A DNA stretch of 64,000 bases. Source: Gymnorhina tibicen (taxonomy: Eukaryota > Chordata > Aves > Passeriformes > Artamidae). Positions within the stretch are counted from its first letter, which is position 1, and the number at the start of each line of letters is the position of its first letter. The position numbers and the translations under genes were made by a program. Below the pieces are notes generated by a model, which was not told where the DNA came from, searched no databases, and saw only the letters and a list, made by a program, of their open reading frames with translations. The stretch lies in the NCBI GenBank assembly GCA_013399875.1, contig VXAZ01009653.1, positions 475,182 through 539,181 on the forward strand, given 5' to 3'. Below, piece after piece: positions 34,111 to 45,790 of the stretch.

Positions 34111-37100
34111 GCTTCATGGGATATCATTGAAATTCCAGATACTTTGTTACTGCAAGCCAACCATCTATTAATAAAAATTTTATACTTACACAGGCATTGA
34201 GTATTAGGTACAACTACACTGAGTTTACCATCAGGGCAGTTCATATATTGCTTCTCTAGCTATGTCAGGGCGCAACGTGCGTTTCTGGGAAGTGACTGGG
34301 ATTTCTAGTCATGAAAGCATCCCAGGGTCACACAGGAATAACCAAGACAGCCCTAATGGCCGGGCAGAGGACAAACACTACCATGAAATGAAGGACAACC
34401 AGCTATTGATGGGTTTAATGGATGTATTTCCAGGAGGAACTGAGAGCAACAGCAGAATTTCCACATTTTATGCTTGGTTTCCCTATTCCCTGGTTTTGGG
34501 GCTTGCAAGGTCTTGGGTTAACAAGGCTGTAGGCATCACTCCCTGTGCTTCTTCGTGAACACATCACACTAAATCTGTTCTGTGAAAAGCAAGAGTAAGG
34601 CTGGAAAGGAAGTGGATGGAAAACTGCACTTGACAAATCATCAGTGATCCTCTACCTGACTGAAAAGTGAGATCAGGTAGAAACCCACAGGGTCTGTCTT
34701 TGGCCTGGCTTAATATTTTCATTGGTGTTTGTTGACTGAATATAGATTTCACTTACTAAATCTGCTGATAAAGTCCCAAAGACCCTGAAGGACAGAATCA
34801 GAATTACAAATGCAGGAGACCTGTTCAAGCCTCTCCACAAGACTGAGGTTTGCAGTTCAGTGACCAAGCTCAAAACATTGTATTTGAGAAAGAACAAGTG
34901 ACCGAGCAACAGGCAAACCTAACAAAGGGGTGTGCAAACAGCAGTATCACTGGGAAATTTAAGAAACAACCCTGATTCTCACCCAGCATGGCCTCCACTC
35001 AGTCCTGGCTGTTAGATTTAAATGTGTGGGTAAGTCAAGAAGAATCAAAACAGCACCAAAACAGTATCACAACCATCCACTCACTCCCCTCCTCTGCCAC
35101 CCATCTGATCCAAAGAATCATCCAGAGAATGTGACGTGCAGGAGAACACTCAAAACAAACAAAAAAAACCAAAAAAAAACACCCCCCTACTCATCACAAG
35201 CATCTTCATGTATGTACAGGACTGTTACAAAAAAGAATCTCAGATTTAAGCAGAATTGCCAAATATTGAGTCTTGTTATAAAAATCTTAGCAGCTCGCCC
35301 TCGGAAAGCTTATTTTTGGTCTTTGGAGATAGAAGCTCCCAGAAAAGATGCTCAGATGAATTATCCCAAATGTATATTTTTAAATCATGCCCATATCAAG
35401 CAATTACTTATCTAGAAACTAAGAAGAAAACAAAACCCAAGATAATCACTATATAATTGATCACAAGAGAGATATTTACAGGGAGAGACAATGCTGCCAA
35501 TCCAGAGGCAAGGAATTCCAGCAACAAACTAAGGAATAATAGTCTTAAGTGCACTATTTACATTAAAACTTTTTTCTCCCCAGGTTTTCAGCAGCTTCAA
35601 TTCTTACTTAATGCAGCTTAATTATTATCACACAACTCTGCTCCTTTGGTTTTGTTTGGTTTTTTTTTTTAATTATTATTACATTTTATGCAGCAAGAGC
35701 TAGTGCAGCTGCTGTAAGAACTTGAAGGTGCTTAAATCCCAGCTCCTGGGCGTTATCTTGCTGAACCACACCGAGGTGTGGCTGGATGTGCTACACCAGC
35801 AGCAACACTTCTTAGGCTAATAGAAAAAAAAAAACCCCAGACTTTCAAGACAAAATACACATCTCAGTCAATAAGAGAAAGCAAAGACTCAGAATAAAAT
35901 ATGTCAATTTTCTCCAGCCTCCTCTTCTTATAGAACTCTTACAGCATTCAAGACATTTGTAAGCAGGGTGTCTATTTTTCTTCCCTCTCCAGTTTATGGT
36001 ATAATCAGCACACTGAACTCCACTTGTGCCGTCACCAGCTGTTGCTATGGACGTGGCTGGCAACCACGGGGAGGAAGAATAGTGGAAATTTTTTTTAATA
36101 CAAATGGGTTATTTAAACAAAACATTGCAGTTAAAAAGTACCACGGGTTCTTGATCTACACAGCTGGCTGACTTCGCTGACAGCCAGCACAAAGACTATT
36201 TGTAATCATTTGGGATTTTATAGTTCAATTTTCAGAGACAGACATGAGTATTGCTTCACTTTATGATAGTTCTCCTGAATTGATTATTCAAGGTGCTGTG
36301 GGTTTTTTTAAACCCTGATTTGTTCCCCTTTCCTTCGCTGCGGAAGGAAAACTTGTGTTATTAAATTATATCTTCATTTCTGATAAAACATGTCAGCATA
36401 ATGGTGTATGTGCTCTAGTGCTTTGTGGTGAAATGTGGAAGGGTTTCCTGTTGAATATTGTATATTCATACCATTACTTCACTGAGACACATTTGTTTTT
36501 ATTCTGAGTACATAAGCCATGGCTGTGAACTGCACTAACTATAAAACAAATTAGCAGCAGCATGGCCCTGTCACAGGGCAATGCCCTGAAGGGATAATTG
36601 ATCATGCAACAATGACAAAGGAAACTTCAACCTCTTAACAGCATATTTAACACATATATTTAGACATGCCACAACTGTGCCTACTTCAATGCTTCCAACT
36701 TTCCTTTATTAATGTTCCTGGATCTGCCCCAGCACCATTTCTGCCTTTTTAATTCCTGATTTCACACATCTCTCGTTCAGAACCATCTCCATTTTCACAC
36801 AGGTGTAGCTGAGAATAAGATTTTGTACAGCTAGGTATGAGAACACCTAGTCTTGGGGACTCAAATCTGTATCACAGCAACTGAAATAGCCACACTATTT
36901 GGAAATAAAATACCAAATCTTGGGCTGGTCAATGTATTTGCTGAGTTTTCTCAGATTAAAAAAGTCCTTCAGCAGTTAAGTACATGCACATAAGTATATT
37001 TAAAACTGATATCCAGAGTACACAGAGCAGTGACAGCTACTGCCTGTAACCAGCAAACCTAATGGCAGCTGATTTTCATCACTGAAGATGAAACCCACAG

Positions 37101-37756
37101 GTGGAACAGCTCAAGAGGCCAGTACCTGCAGTGACTACTTCTTATTACACGAACCAAAGGCTTTGGTTTCCTTTTAGTGCCAGAAAAATATATCTCCAGC
37201 TTAAAACCAGCAAAATAAATATCCAGGTGTACCACACTTGCTCTACAAGCAAGAGGAACAGCACCAACCCAGCCACTCACCTCCTTCAGGTGATAATAAA
37301 CACCCCAAGGGACAGGAAAAGCTGTACAAGATATAACTTGTAGTAGGGAATCTTGTGCCTCAGGACTAACAGTCTGGTAGCCCATTAGTTTTTAGATCTA
37401 TTACCCTTCCTTTTAATGGTACCAAATCTTTAAACAAAAGAGAAAGGATATGGTAAAAAGCGGCCACTGACCCAAGCATCAACCTCTGCTGCTGCCAGGG
37501 AGCAGCAGCAGTACAGCAATTTATTTAGACAAGTTTTACTATGAAAGATAATTAAAGATATAGAGGCAGGGATCGATACAACAGCAAACACTATCTACGT
37601 ACAGCACTGCAGTTTGCCAAGACCAGCATTTGTGTTACTGCTGCAGATTCATCATACGGGGCTATTACACAGTGTCCTGGGTTTGCTGCCTACATCAAAA
37701 TAAGGATTTTGTGGGGTCATTTCTGCTCACACACTACTGCTGTGCAGCAGAAATTG

Positions 37757-37830
37757 AGCACAGGCCCTGGAGCCAGGTACATCCAGGCTGGGTTATGGAG
37801 CCTTGGGTGAGTTATTCAGTCTCTGCTTTG
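37757..37830 (+). mobile_element. Possible MIR-type SINE remnant
   Basis: GGCCCTGGAGCCAGGTACATCCAGGCTGGGTTATGGAGCCTTGGGTGAGTTATTCAGTCTCTGCTTTGCC recalls the MIR blocks TCTGGAGCCAGACTGCCTGGGTT and CTTGGGCAAGTTACTTAGTCTCTGTGCC, with the middle part missing. The match is short and may be chance. Confidence 0.35.
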
Positions 37831-40800
37831 CCAAGAAAGAAAAAGGATAATACATATATATATATGTTTCTTTTTAGGCAAAAAAAAATTATCTAGAGGC
37901 TTAGACAGTTGATACCTCTGGCACTCAAAAGGCGTACAAGATTATGTAAGTGCTGAATCTTAATAATCTTTACTTCCCCTTGCATTTCAGTTTGACTATC
38001 AGGCATTTGGTTACAACTTCAGGCAAAGCACTGATGTTCAACTGCTTTAACATTTCCTGAGCTAAACACACCAGGCAGGTGAGCGTTGCTTTCCAAACAC
38101 CAGAATTCCACTAACTCATGGAGTTGCACAACTTCCTTCAGCAGAATCCCCTCGTACTGGGCACAGATGCACTCAGTAACACACACAGACTCCACAAAAC
38201 CCTGGTTATTACTGACAATGATTCAGCAGTAGAAACTTCAAGCCAGTCAATCACAGATTTACTTTTTAAAATGTCCTTTTAATCCCCGTACTGCAAACGT
38301 TTCCAAGCACTTCAAGTTTGTGACAATAAAACAAAACCCACTGGTTAAAGAGAAGAAATAAGCAGAACTTTAAAAGGAAGCAGCAACTCCATATTCTATC
38401 ACAAAGCCAGGTTAGATTCATTCAACCAAATGTTGAACAAACATATGAAGCCAAACACTGGAAACTATGGAATGAAAAGAAAACTGTGTAACATCACAGC
38501 AGTATTTTCTGTTGTGGTTTCTGCCCAAACATGATTTTCTGTCAATAGTGTGTGAAACAGCACAGTAAACTACTGGAAAATATTGGTCTAACAATAGCAC
38601 TTTATCTTTTAAGTTAGGGGTGCATTACTAGTGAAAAAGAATACAAGTGGAAAATTTTTCACAAGAAAAAGGAGATATACTTCCTTCCAATTAATGAGCC
38701 AAACGTACACCACGTTGTGTAGCCAACAGAACTCTAAAAGGTGGAAAGCAAAGTTATGAGAAGGTTCATGTAAGAAACTGAGAAGATAAAAAGAACTATA
38801 CCTCCATCTAAGCATTTGATGATCCCAGTCCCAGGCAAAGTAGCACTACCTATAGCAAAATCTGTGAAACCTCAACATGAGCATCAGCATCTTTTGCAAC
38901 AGAGTGTCTGAGAACAGAGGCATTAGACATTCCGAAGTAAAGCTCTTTTTTGGGATCCGTTTGTATGTCCTGCTTGAAACCCTGTTGCAGCCCTTGTCTC
39001 CAACTCATCAATAACACTTCAGTGGCCAACTCAAGTGTAAATGGCACACGATTAAAGGACCATCAGGTTTTTATGCTTTCGACGTGGGTGGTGTTGCCAA
39101 ATCCAGGCACACAGGTACCCTCTCAAGTCCACTGATTTGTAATTACGTGAAATCAACACACAGGTGTTTTTGTATGACTTACTGCATATTTGACTTCTGA
39201 GTCTAATGACACAAATTTCCTTGCCTTAGAGCAATGAAATATATTCAGGACTTCTGGCTGTAAAGCTTAAGGAAGTCAGGAGGCCAAAGCTCCTGCAGTA
39301 AATCTAGCCAGTCCTCCAGTAGAATGACAGCAACTTCTACTTTAGAAATAGTCCCAGAGGTAAAATAAAAAGTGAAGAACTCCAATTCCCTCCCAGTACT
39401 GAAGCTTTAAGCACCACACTTTCCCTCTAATGAAGAGCAATAGAGAGGCTGCATCCCCAACCCTGTCTTGTTTGCATCTGCTGCATGATCCATAAACACT
39501 GTGCCCATCGAGCAGGCCAAGGAAACCCTGAAGTGTCAGGATATGCAGCGTGGCTTCTTGGATTTTATGGCTACAAGAGGCTTTGCAGAGCATTTTTATT
39601 CTCAGTGCTGAAGAAACACTCGGCCGAGTTCCGTGGCAAAAGAACTCACAAATCCTGGGGAAGAGGCGTGCGTGATGCCAGCCTGGCTCGTATTCCTGGG
39701 GCTGGGAACAGAGTACTCCACACCCTGCCGGTGCGAGTAATTCCACGTAAGAGCTGGACCAGAACAGAAAACCTCTGATGCCCCCAAAGTCTCAGCTGCA
39801 ATCTGTCTCCGCGTATTTATCTCCGCACTTGCAGACATTCCTGCTGCAGAGGTTTTAGGGATTTGCTTCAGCAACGCAGCAAAATGCTGCTCCCTGCGAT
39901 TCCCCTCCTCTGGAGGAGAGGTTCTATTACCCAGTTAATGGCCAGTAGACACAACAGTTCCATCACCTTCAGTTACTGACTCTTTTTATCCACTTTGCCC
40001 TGTAATGAGGATCTCTGCTTGCTCACATTTACGCAGTAGCAGCATCAGCTCTCCCCTAATCCTGCCACACATAAAAATGGAGAGATAGATGCAGGAAAAC
40101 ATTAAAATGCCCTTATCACTTGGCTGCAGGGGTATAAACTTAAAATAGGAGATTGTTTCTCTGTTGAAAACAAACAAATTAATACATTTACTTAATTTTC
40201 TTCTTAAATAATCCTTATGAGCATTGAAAGGAGTCTTTGATTATTACTGGAAAGATAGACTGGAATGTTCCAGTGTTTATCTTACCCAGGTTAGATAGAA
40301 ACAAATCCAATTCCTTCCTGTACATGTTTTTCCCAGGTGCATTAACACGCTCTTTACATTCAAGAATCAACTTTTATTACAAGCTGAGTGTGTAGGGAAC
40401 AGGGAGATAGGGAAAGAAAACAGAATGAACAGAATGCTAATGAGAAAGAAAAATACAGCCCCAACAGCCAATTCCTTTAATTAGACAGACATCTATGTTT
40501 TTAACTTCCAAGTTTTTAATCCTGTTGTTACTGAACTCGAAAGATAGAAAATAGAAACAATGCTCAAATAAACCCTGCAGGCTACTTTGCTAAAGGAAAT
40601 GGGAAAATTAACCTCTTACATCCTAAGATGAAAATATGGTACAAAAAAGGAAAAATTAGTGTTTTATGAGAGCCAGAGCCATCAGGCCAATAACAATACA
40701 CAAGCTACAGAATGAAGTCTTGAAAACAGAGGTTACAAACAGGAGATAAGGAACAAGTCATGCAGAATGGGGAGGTAGATGTCCTGTTTTCTCCCATACA

Positions 40801-42889
40801 TGCTTCACCCAATAATTAGGAGATAAAATACATATTTGGTTATACTGCAGCCCTTCCTGGATCATGCAAACCAGTCAGAAAAATCACCACATGCAACAAG
40901 TCCTGCTAAATTAATAGTAATAAAGGAACAGAAAGACAGCTTCTTGCAGGTTTGTAGTACTTAAGTCTCCTTTCTTGAGAAGGATCTTTATACCAAGGGC
41001 ACAAATAAGTTCAGAGTTCCTTTGTTTCAAGGTGGTAAAAGCACATTGTTCAAGTGGTTAATATTCAACCCAGAAAAGAAGTCAAACAAGTACCCAGGGA
41101 TTGTAACTTAAAGCTAAAATTCAGAATTACATTCCACAGACTTGCAGGCTCACAGCTCCTCAATCCATACAAGCCTACACTTCAGCTCCACACACTCTGC
41201 AAAGTCAGAGAGACTACAGGGAAAAAGGGAGCCATGGCACAGCTCGTGTCTAATTGAGTGCTTGTGTATGAGAATGAGCAGGAGAGAGGGCACACATCCC
41301 ACTAAAACACACAGAAACATCTCGGGAGAGGTGTCAGGGCTGCCTCTTGATTGATCCCTCTGTCAACTCAAGCACTGAAGTTGCTCCTTCAGCTCATTCA
41401 ACAGCCCAGATTTTTGAAGTAAATACTTTAAATTCTGTTCCCTGGTGCCACAAGTCAGCCAGTAGTGTCTACACAAGGGTAGGGTTTGTTATCATGCCAG
41501 AATCAAGCTTTAAGACCTAACAATATTACTCTACAGATAACTCCAACCAGCTCAGTTTAGATGACTTCACCCAAAAGGTCACAAAAGTAATGTGTTCCTT
41601 TTCCTCCCTCTTTCTTTACTCTTCAGTGCAGAGAGGCAGCTGAAAAGGAATATTTGAGAAGAAAACATGAGTTACCTCTCAAGAGCAGAGGCAGCACCAA
41701 CACCACTGCACTGTTTTCCCTCCCAAAGCAGCAGAGGGACTCTCTCACTTTAAAGGCTCCCCTCACTCCAACAGCACTGGAGACAGAAAGGGAAAAACTC
41801 TTCACCAAAACCCAACACTTTAGTAAGGAAATTTTTTTCCTGCGTTTCTATTGTCACTCAGAAGCTGCATCTCTGTTGCCTCAAGGATGCATCAAAATAG
41901 TATTTGTTGGTAATCTCTACGGCAAGAACAACATTAATATAAAGCATTTTCCTAGATAACACAATTCTCCTCTTCCCACAGAAAGCAGTTGGAGGTTTAT
42001 TAGAGTTACCAAGCCCCCTGAAACCCTGTTCTTCCACCCATCACCCTTTCCTGCTGCACACACCTCCAGCCTGGGACACAGCAGGGACTCCGTGCATGCA
42101 CAGCTCAGGCTGTGTTTCATGTCCCAGCCCGGGGACAAACTGCCCGTGCACCCACTTCTGGCAGCCAGCAGCAACATGTAAAGGATGATGTTAAGATGAC
42201 CTGTGAGGATGGATGAGCAACCCCCAAAACTCTGCATTTCCATGCTGCATTGCTTTAAACCATATTTCATCCACTTAATGTAGATTTAAAACAAGTCCTT
42301 GGGACTCCTTTCAACCAGGAGCTTATTTTAAAAAAAGGAAGGTCATAAAAAATTTGCTGAAACACAACACATTCTTCATATAATTCCACATTCTTGTTAT
42401 TCTCTGCAACCATTTAACTCAGGAGCAACAAATACAAAACTCTGCATGTTGGTTGTTCAACTGGAATTACCTGACAAGGGAAACTGATGCAGTTTGAACA
42501 CCAGCAGCTGCTTCACTGTCCTGGGTTGCAGCCACACAAACACAGCCTCCACAGCCAAGCAGCAGCTGACCCTCAGGAAACAAATTTCTGATAGCAGAAT
42601 TAATGCCTTTTCTCTCACAAGTTGCATCTTATGCCGTTAAATCTTCACACTATCACCAAAATAAAATAAATTCAAGCAGGACTTTTACCTTCTTTAACAC
42701 GGACCTCACAGCCACATTTTGTTCCTTTGCTGCCTCCAGCCACAAAATGTCCTGAAAAACCAGAAACTCTGCCCTCAACCCTCTCTCCAGCAGCCACCCC
42801 AAACCTTTTGGGCCCTGGGTTCCTCACCTCCCCTGGCTGAGCAAGCGGCAGCACCTGCAGCTCGTTTGGAGATAACAGCACCTGATTGA

Positions 42890-42910
42890 CTCAGCTCAGC
42901 TCAGCTGAGC
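42890..42910. repeat. CTCAG pentanucleotide repeat ending in a palindrome
   Basis: CTCAGCTCAGCTCAGCTGAGC consists of three to four pentanucleotide units and ends in the palindrome GCTCAGCTGAGC. The same unit is repeated at 59635-59653. Confidence 0.85.
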
Positions 42911-43289
42911 CCCTTCTCCCGGGGTGGGACCTCTTTGGGGCTTCCTCAACGCAGCATCCAATTCCCACAAAGAGTTTGGGAACTTCTGTTGGTGCCCGCT
43001 GCTCGGTGGGGTTAATTTTGTCCCGCAGATTCCGAAAGATCTTGCGGGAAGAAATGAGAAGCAGCTGTGGGCAAACAGAACAATCAACACCACGCAAACG
43101 TCAGGTGTTTTGGGAGGAACCTTTGTAAAGACCCCAGGCATTTCCCCATCTCTGCAATGAGTCCTGTGCATGATTATATTTTCGTCACAAATTCCAGTGC
43201 TCCCAGCACCTCAGAGCACAGAGATCCAGGACTGAAATCCACGTTTACATAACTTTTTTCCATGCCTGGCTACAGGTTCAAACATCTGA

Positions 43290-43505
43290 TTCCAGGGTAT
43301 AAATTCTATATAAATATTGAATATACCTCTACATATTCTACATCTATAGAAGGGATATACAGAAGTGTATACACAGAGAGACTGTAATATGCTACAGATT
43401 ACATTTATAGAATATATCTACAGATACTCTATATTCCACAGGATATATCTGTAGATATTCTATAGATATTCTATCTGTAATAGGAAATCTGTAACATATC
43501 TACAG
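43290..43505. repeat. AT-rich region of degenerate TATAGA/TATCTGTAGATA motifs with an inverted repeat
   Basis: Short related words recur for about 200 nt: ATTCTATA, CTACATATTCTACATCTATAG, ATAGAATATATCTACAG, ATATATCTGTAGATATTCTATAGATATTCTATCTG and ACATATCTACAG. ATATCTACAGATA at 43414-43426 is the perfect reverse complement of TATCTGTAGATAT at 43446-43458, with a 19-nt spacer. It looks like a decayed microsatellite or minisatellite of palindromic units. Confidence 0.8.
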
Positions 43506-45736
43506 GCAAGTTTCTGTTGGAAGTCCTGTGTTGCAAAGTCTAAGGCATTGTTAATTAAAAAAGACACCACTCAAATTACATTTCACTCCAGTCCTTCATT
43601 TGTGTCTTCACACTGCCTGCATTTCATTCTTCAGTCAGTTGCTTCAAGAACTCCGGGGAGAAAAATAATGTGTTGCCGTGAGGATACGGCTGTGCTCCTT
43701 TTTAAGCTTTAAAGTTGGCTTCCAACAGTTGAATAAGTACCAGGAAAGTGGAAGGTTAAAAACTTTGCTTTTCATCTCAGCCAAAACAGTAAAAGAAAAA
43801 TGAGATTGCTGAATGGCTGACTGACTGCAGAATCAACACAACAGTGATCTGCCTATAAGCTGCAAAGGGCAAACCCAAGGCATCTGCTTAAAAGCTTATG
43901 CCAACTGTGGGATAAAAAGTAAGGAAGCCACAATAAAACATAATTATTACAGGAGCTATAATTATGGCATTATTCTTTGGTGTATTCAATGTTGTGCACA
44001 TTAAACCTTGTACACTGTGAATATTTAATGATTATATGCTCGCTCAGAGCCCTTTCATGTCTTTAAAATAAACGTATTTTTCATGTATTAAGAAAAAATT
44101 ACACATAATTTTTGTCCTAAGGGTCTGCAGTTGAACGAGATGGACAACATTCTGTGAGTCTTCTGCAAATTTAAATCTCAAAGCCTTGGAACCTGTGTGT
44201 TTACAGCCACTGCACGCCAATTTTCAGTAGTTTTTGGAACAATACTCCACTGTCTGGACCTCAACAAAACAAAACATAACCTGTGAGTGGTCAACTGCAG
44301 CTGCTCTGTCTTGTCACCTGTAAGAACTTCCCATCAAAAGCAGCAGCAGGGCTCTAAGGAGTCTGAAAAACTTTGGATACATGCAAGCATTCTTCATAGT
44401 AACAAGCCAAAGATGTATTTCTGCACCAAGCAGCAGCAGGAAGGAAGATTCACTGAGTGCCAACAGAGCAGAAAGCACAGGAGTTTCTAGCAAACTGCCT
44501 CTCTATAAACCATGCACCCAGCAGCCATGTACAGAAGACAGGTTTTAGTATGTAATGCAGTATTGCAGGGCCAGACAGAGAGTTTTCAGCATTTTATAAG
44601 GATAAAAATGAAAAATTACCAGATTTTTCTGGCATGCATTGAGGCGTTAGTGCAGTAAATATTGGCAATGGATTTATGGCATTTTGCACTTTCCATCCTT
44701 ACCTGGGTGGAGAGCACAGCTTGATGTGTCTGGGTTTTTATATTGGAAAACACTGACTTTTAAAACAGCTTATTGATTTTTTTGGGGGGTCAGCATTCTG
44801 GGCTGTCGCAAGATTGCCAATGGATTTGCTCAAAATTTGACTTTTTCCAAACAGCCACCCTTTAATCACTGCAAATGAAAGCAGAAGAAACAGCTTCCAG
44901 GAGTGCTGGTTGGCTCGTCCTATCAGGACGGGAATCTTGCAAATCACCCAGCCTGAACGGCTGCTGCTAACTCTTCTCAAAGTACAATTTCCCAGTTTTC
45001 CATCCCTTTGCTGGTAACTTCTGGCAGACTAGACCTTCTTACAACTCACAATGCAGTATTGAAAGCCCTGCTGAAATTAAAATGTGTGACATCTGCTGCT
45101 CCACTTGTATCTACCAACAGCAGGGGGGTCCAGCACAACCCATTTCTCACACATATAAATATCTATTTCTTGTTAAATGACCTTTCTTTTTTTGTTTAGG
45201 AGATTACAATTAGTTCTCTTGGTTGCTTAGTACAGTATTTTTCCACGAATGAGAGGTGAGCTGACTGACATTTAATTTCCATATTTCTTTTTTCCCCTTC
45301 CTAAAAACAGGCATGACATTTCCTGGTGTTTTGCATCCCGAGCTCACATCCTGCATTCATTCCCCAGGATAACTGCTAACCATTCCAAAATCATTCCGTG
45401 GGTTCTCCACGTAACCTAGATAAAGATCACCTGTCCAATTGATTAAGAAATATTTAAGCTATGACATCAAGTACGAGGGATGGTTATATATGTAATAAAG
45501 ATGAAATATTGCTTGTTTTCAAAAGCACCGTGATGTTCTCATGTTTTTTATTATTACTTATTTCCAATTTATTACCGCAGCAACACCGCCTGCTCTATCA
45601 TTCCAGCGAGCCAGGGAGCACTCCTGATCCCCAGGATATGGTTTGTGGCCTTGAAAGGATATTGAGTTAAAAAGAAAATTAATGTGAATTAAATTAAGCC
45701 CCTCAATGCATGCTTCACTTTTTAAAACTGAAGCTA
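43506..45736. other. Intron sequence, no gene seen
   Basis: AT-rich unique sequence with no recognisable repeat and only unrecognised ORFs of up to 80 codons. Confidence 0.6.
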
Positions 45737-45790
45737 AATCACAGAACCACAGGCTCCCAGGTTGGAAGGGGACCTCAAGGGCGATGATGT
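45737..45790 (-). mobile_element. CR1 LINE 3'-terminal fragment
   Basis: AAATCACAGAACCACAGGCTCCCAGGTTGGAAGGGGACCTCAAGGGCGATGATG resembles the reverse complement of a CR1 end (AATCACAGAATCACAGG...GGTTGGAAGGGACCTCAAGGATCATC). The minus-strand 152-codon ORF at 45734-46192 overlaps it and is not a gene. Confidence 0.78.

Larger units (their letters stand above)
34111..43289. other. Intron sequence, no gene seen
   Basis: Mostly unique. Low-complexity tracts occur at 35160-35190 (A-rich then C-rich), 35660-35670 (T) and 37852-37866 (TA). A possible MIR remnant lies at 37757-37830. 36041-36064 has two RFX-like half sites (GTTGCT and GGCAAC). 39342-39746 (134 codons, minus) and 41654-42270 hold unrecognised ORFs. 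The segment 42880-43100 is moderately CpG-rich and starts with a CTCAG pentanucleotide repeat. No Sidekick-like exon was seen. Confidence 0.55.

Noticed and set aside
34420..34440. Minus-strand peptide VPPGNTS, resembling a segment I recall from the Sidekick exon after the one found
   Set aside because: The flanking residues (a leucine run before, IKPINSW after) do not fit, there is no acceptor or donor in place, and it lies upstream of the exon where that segment should be downstream. Chance match.
39342..39746. 134-codon minus-strand ORF
   Set aside because: No domain, cysteine-rich only by composition, no splice context fitting SDK1; overlapped by another 97-codon ORF on the plus strand.
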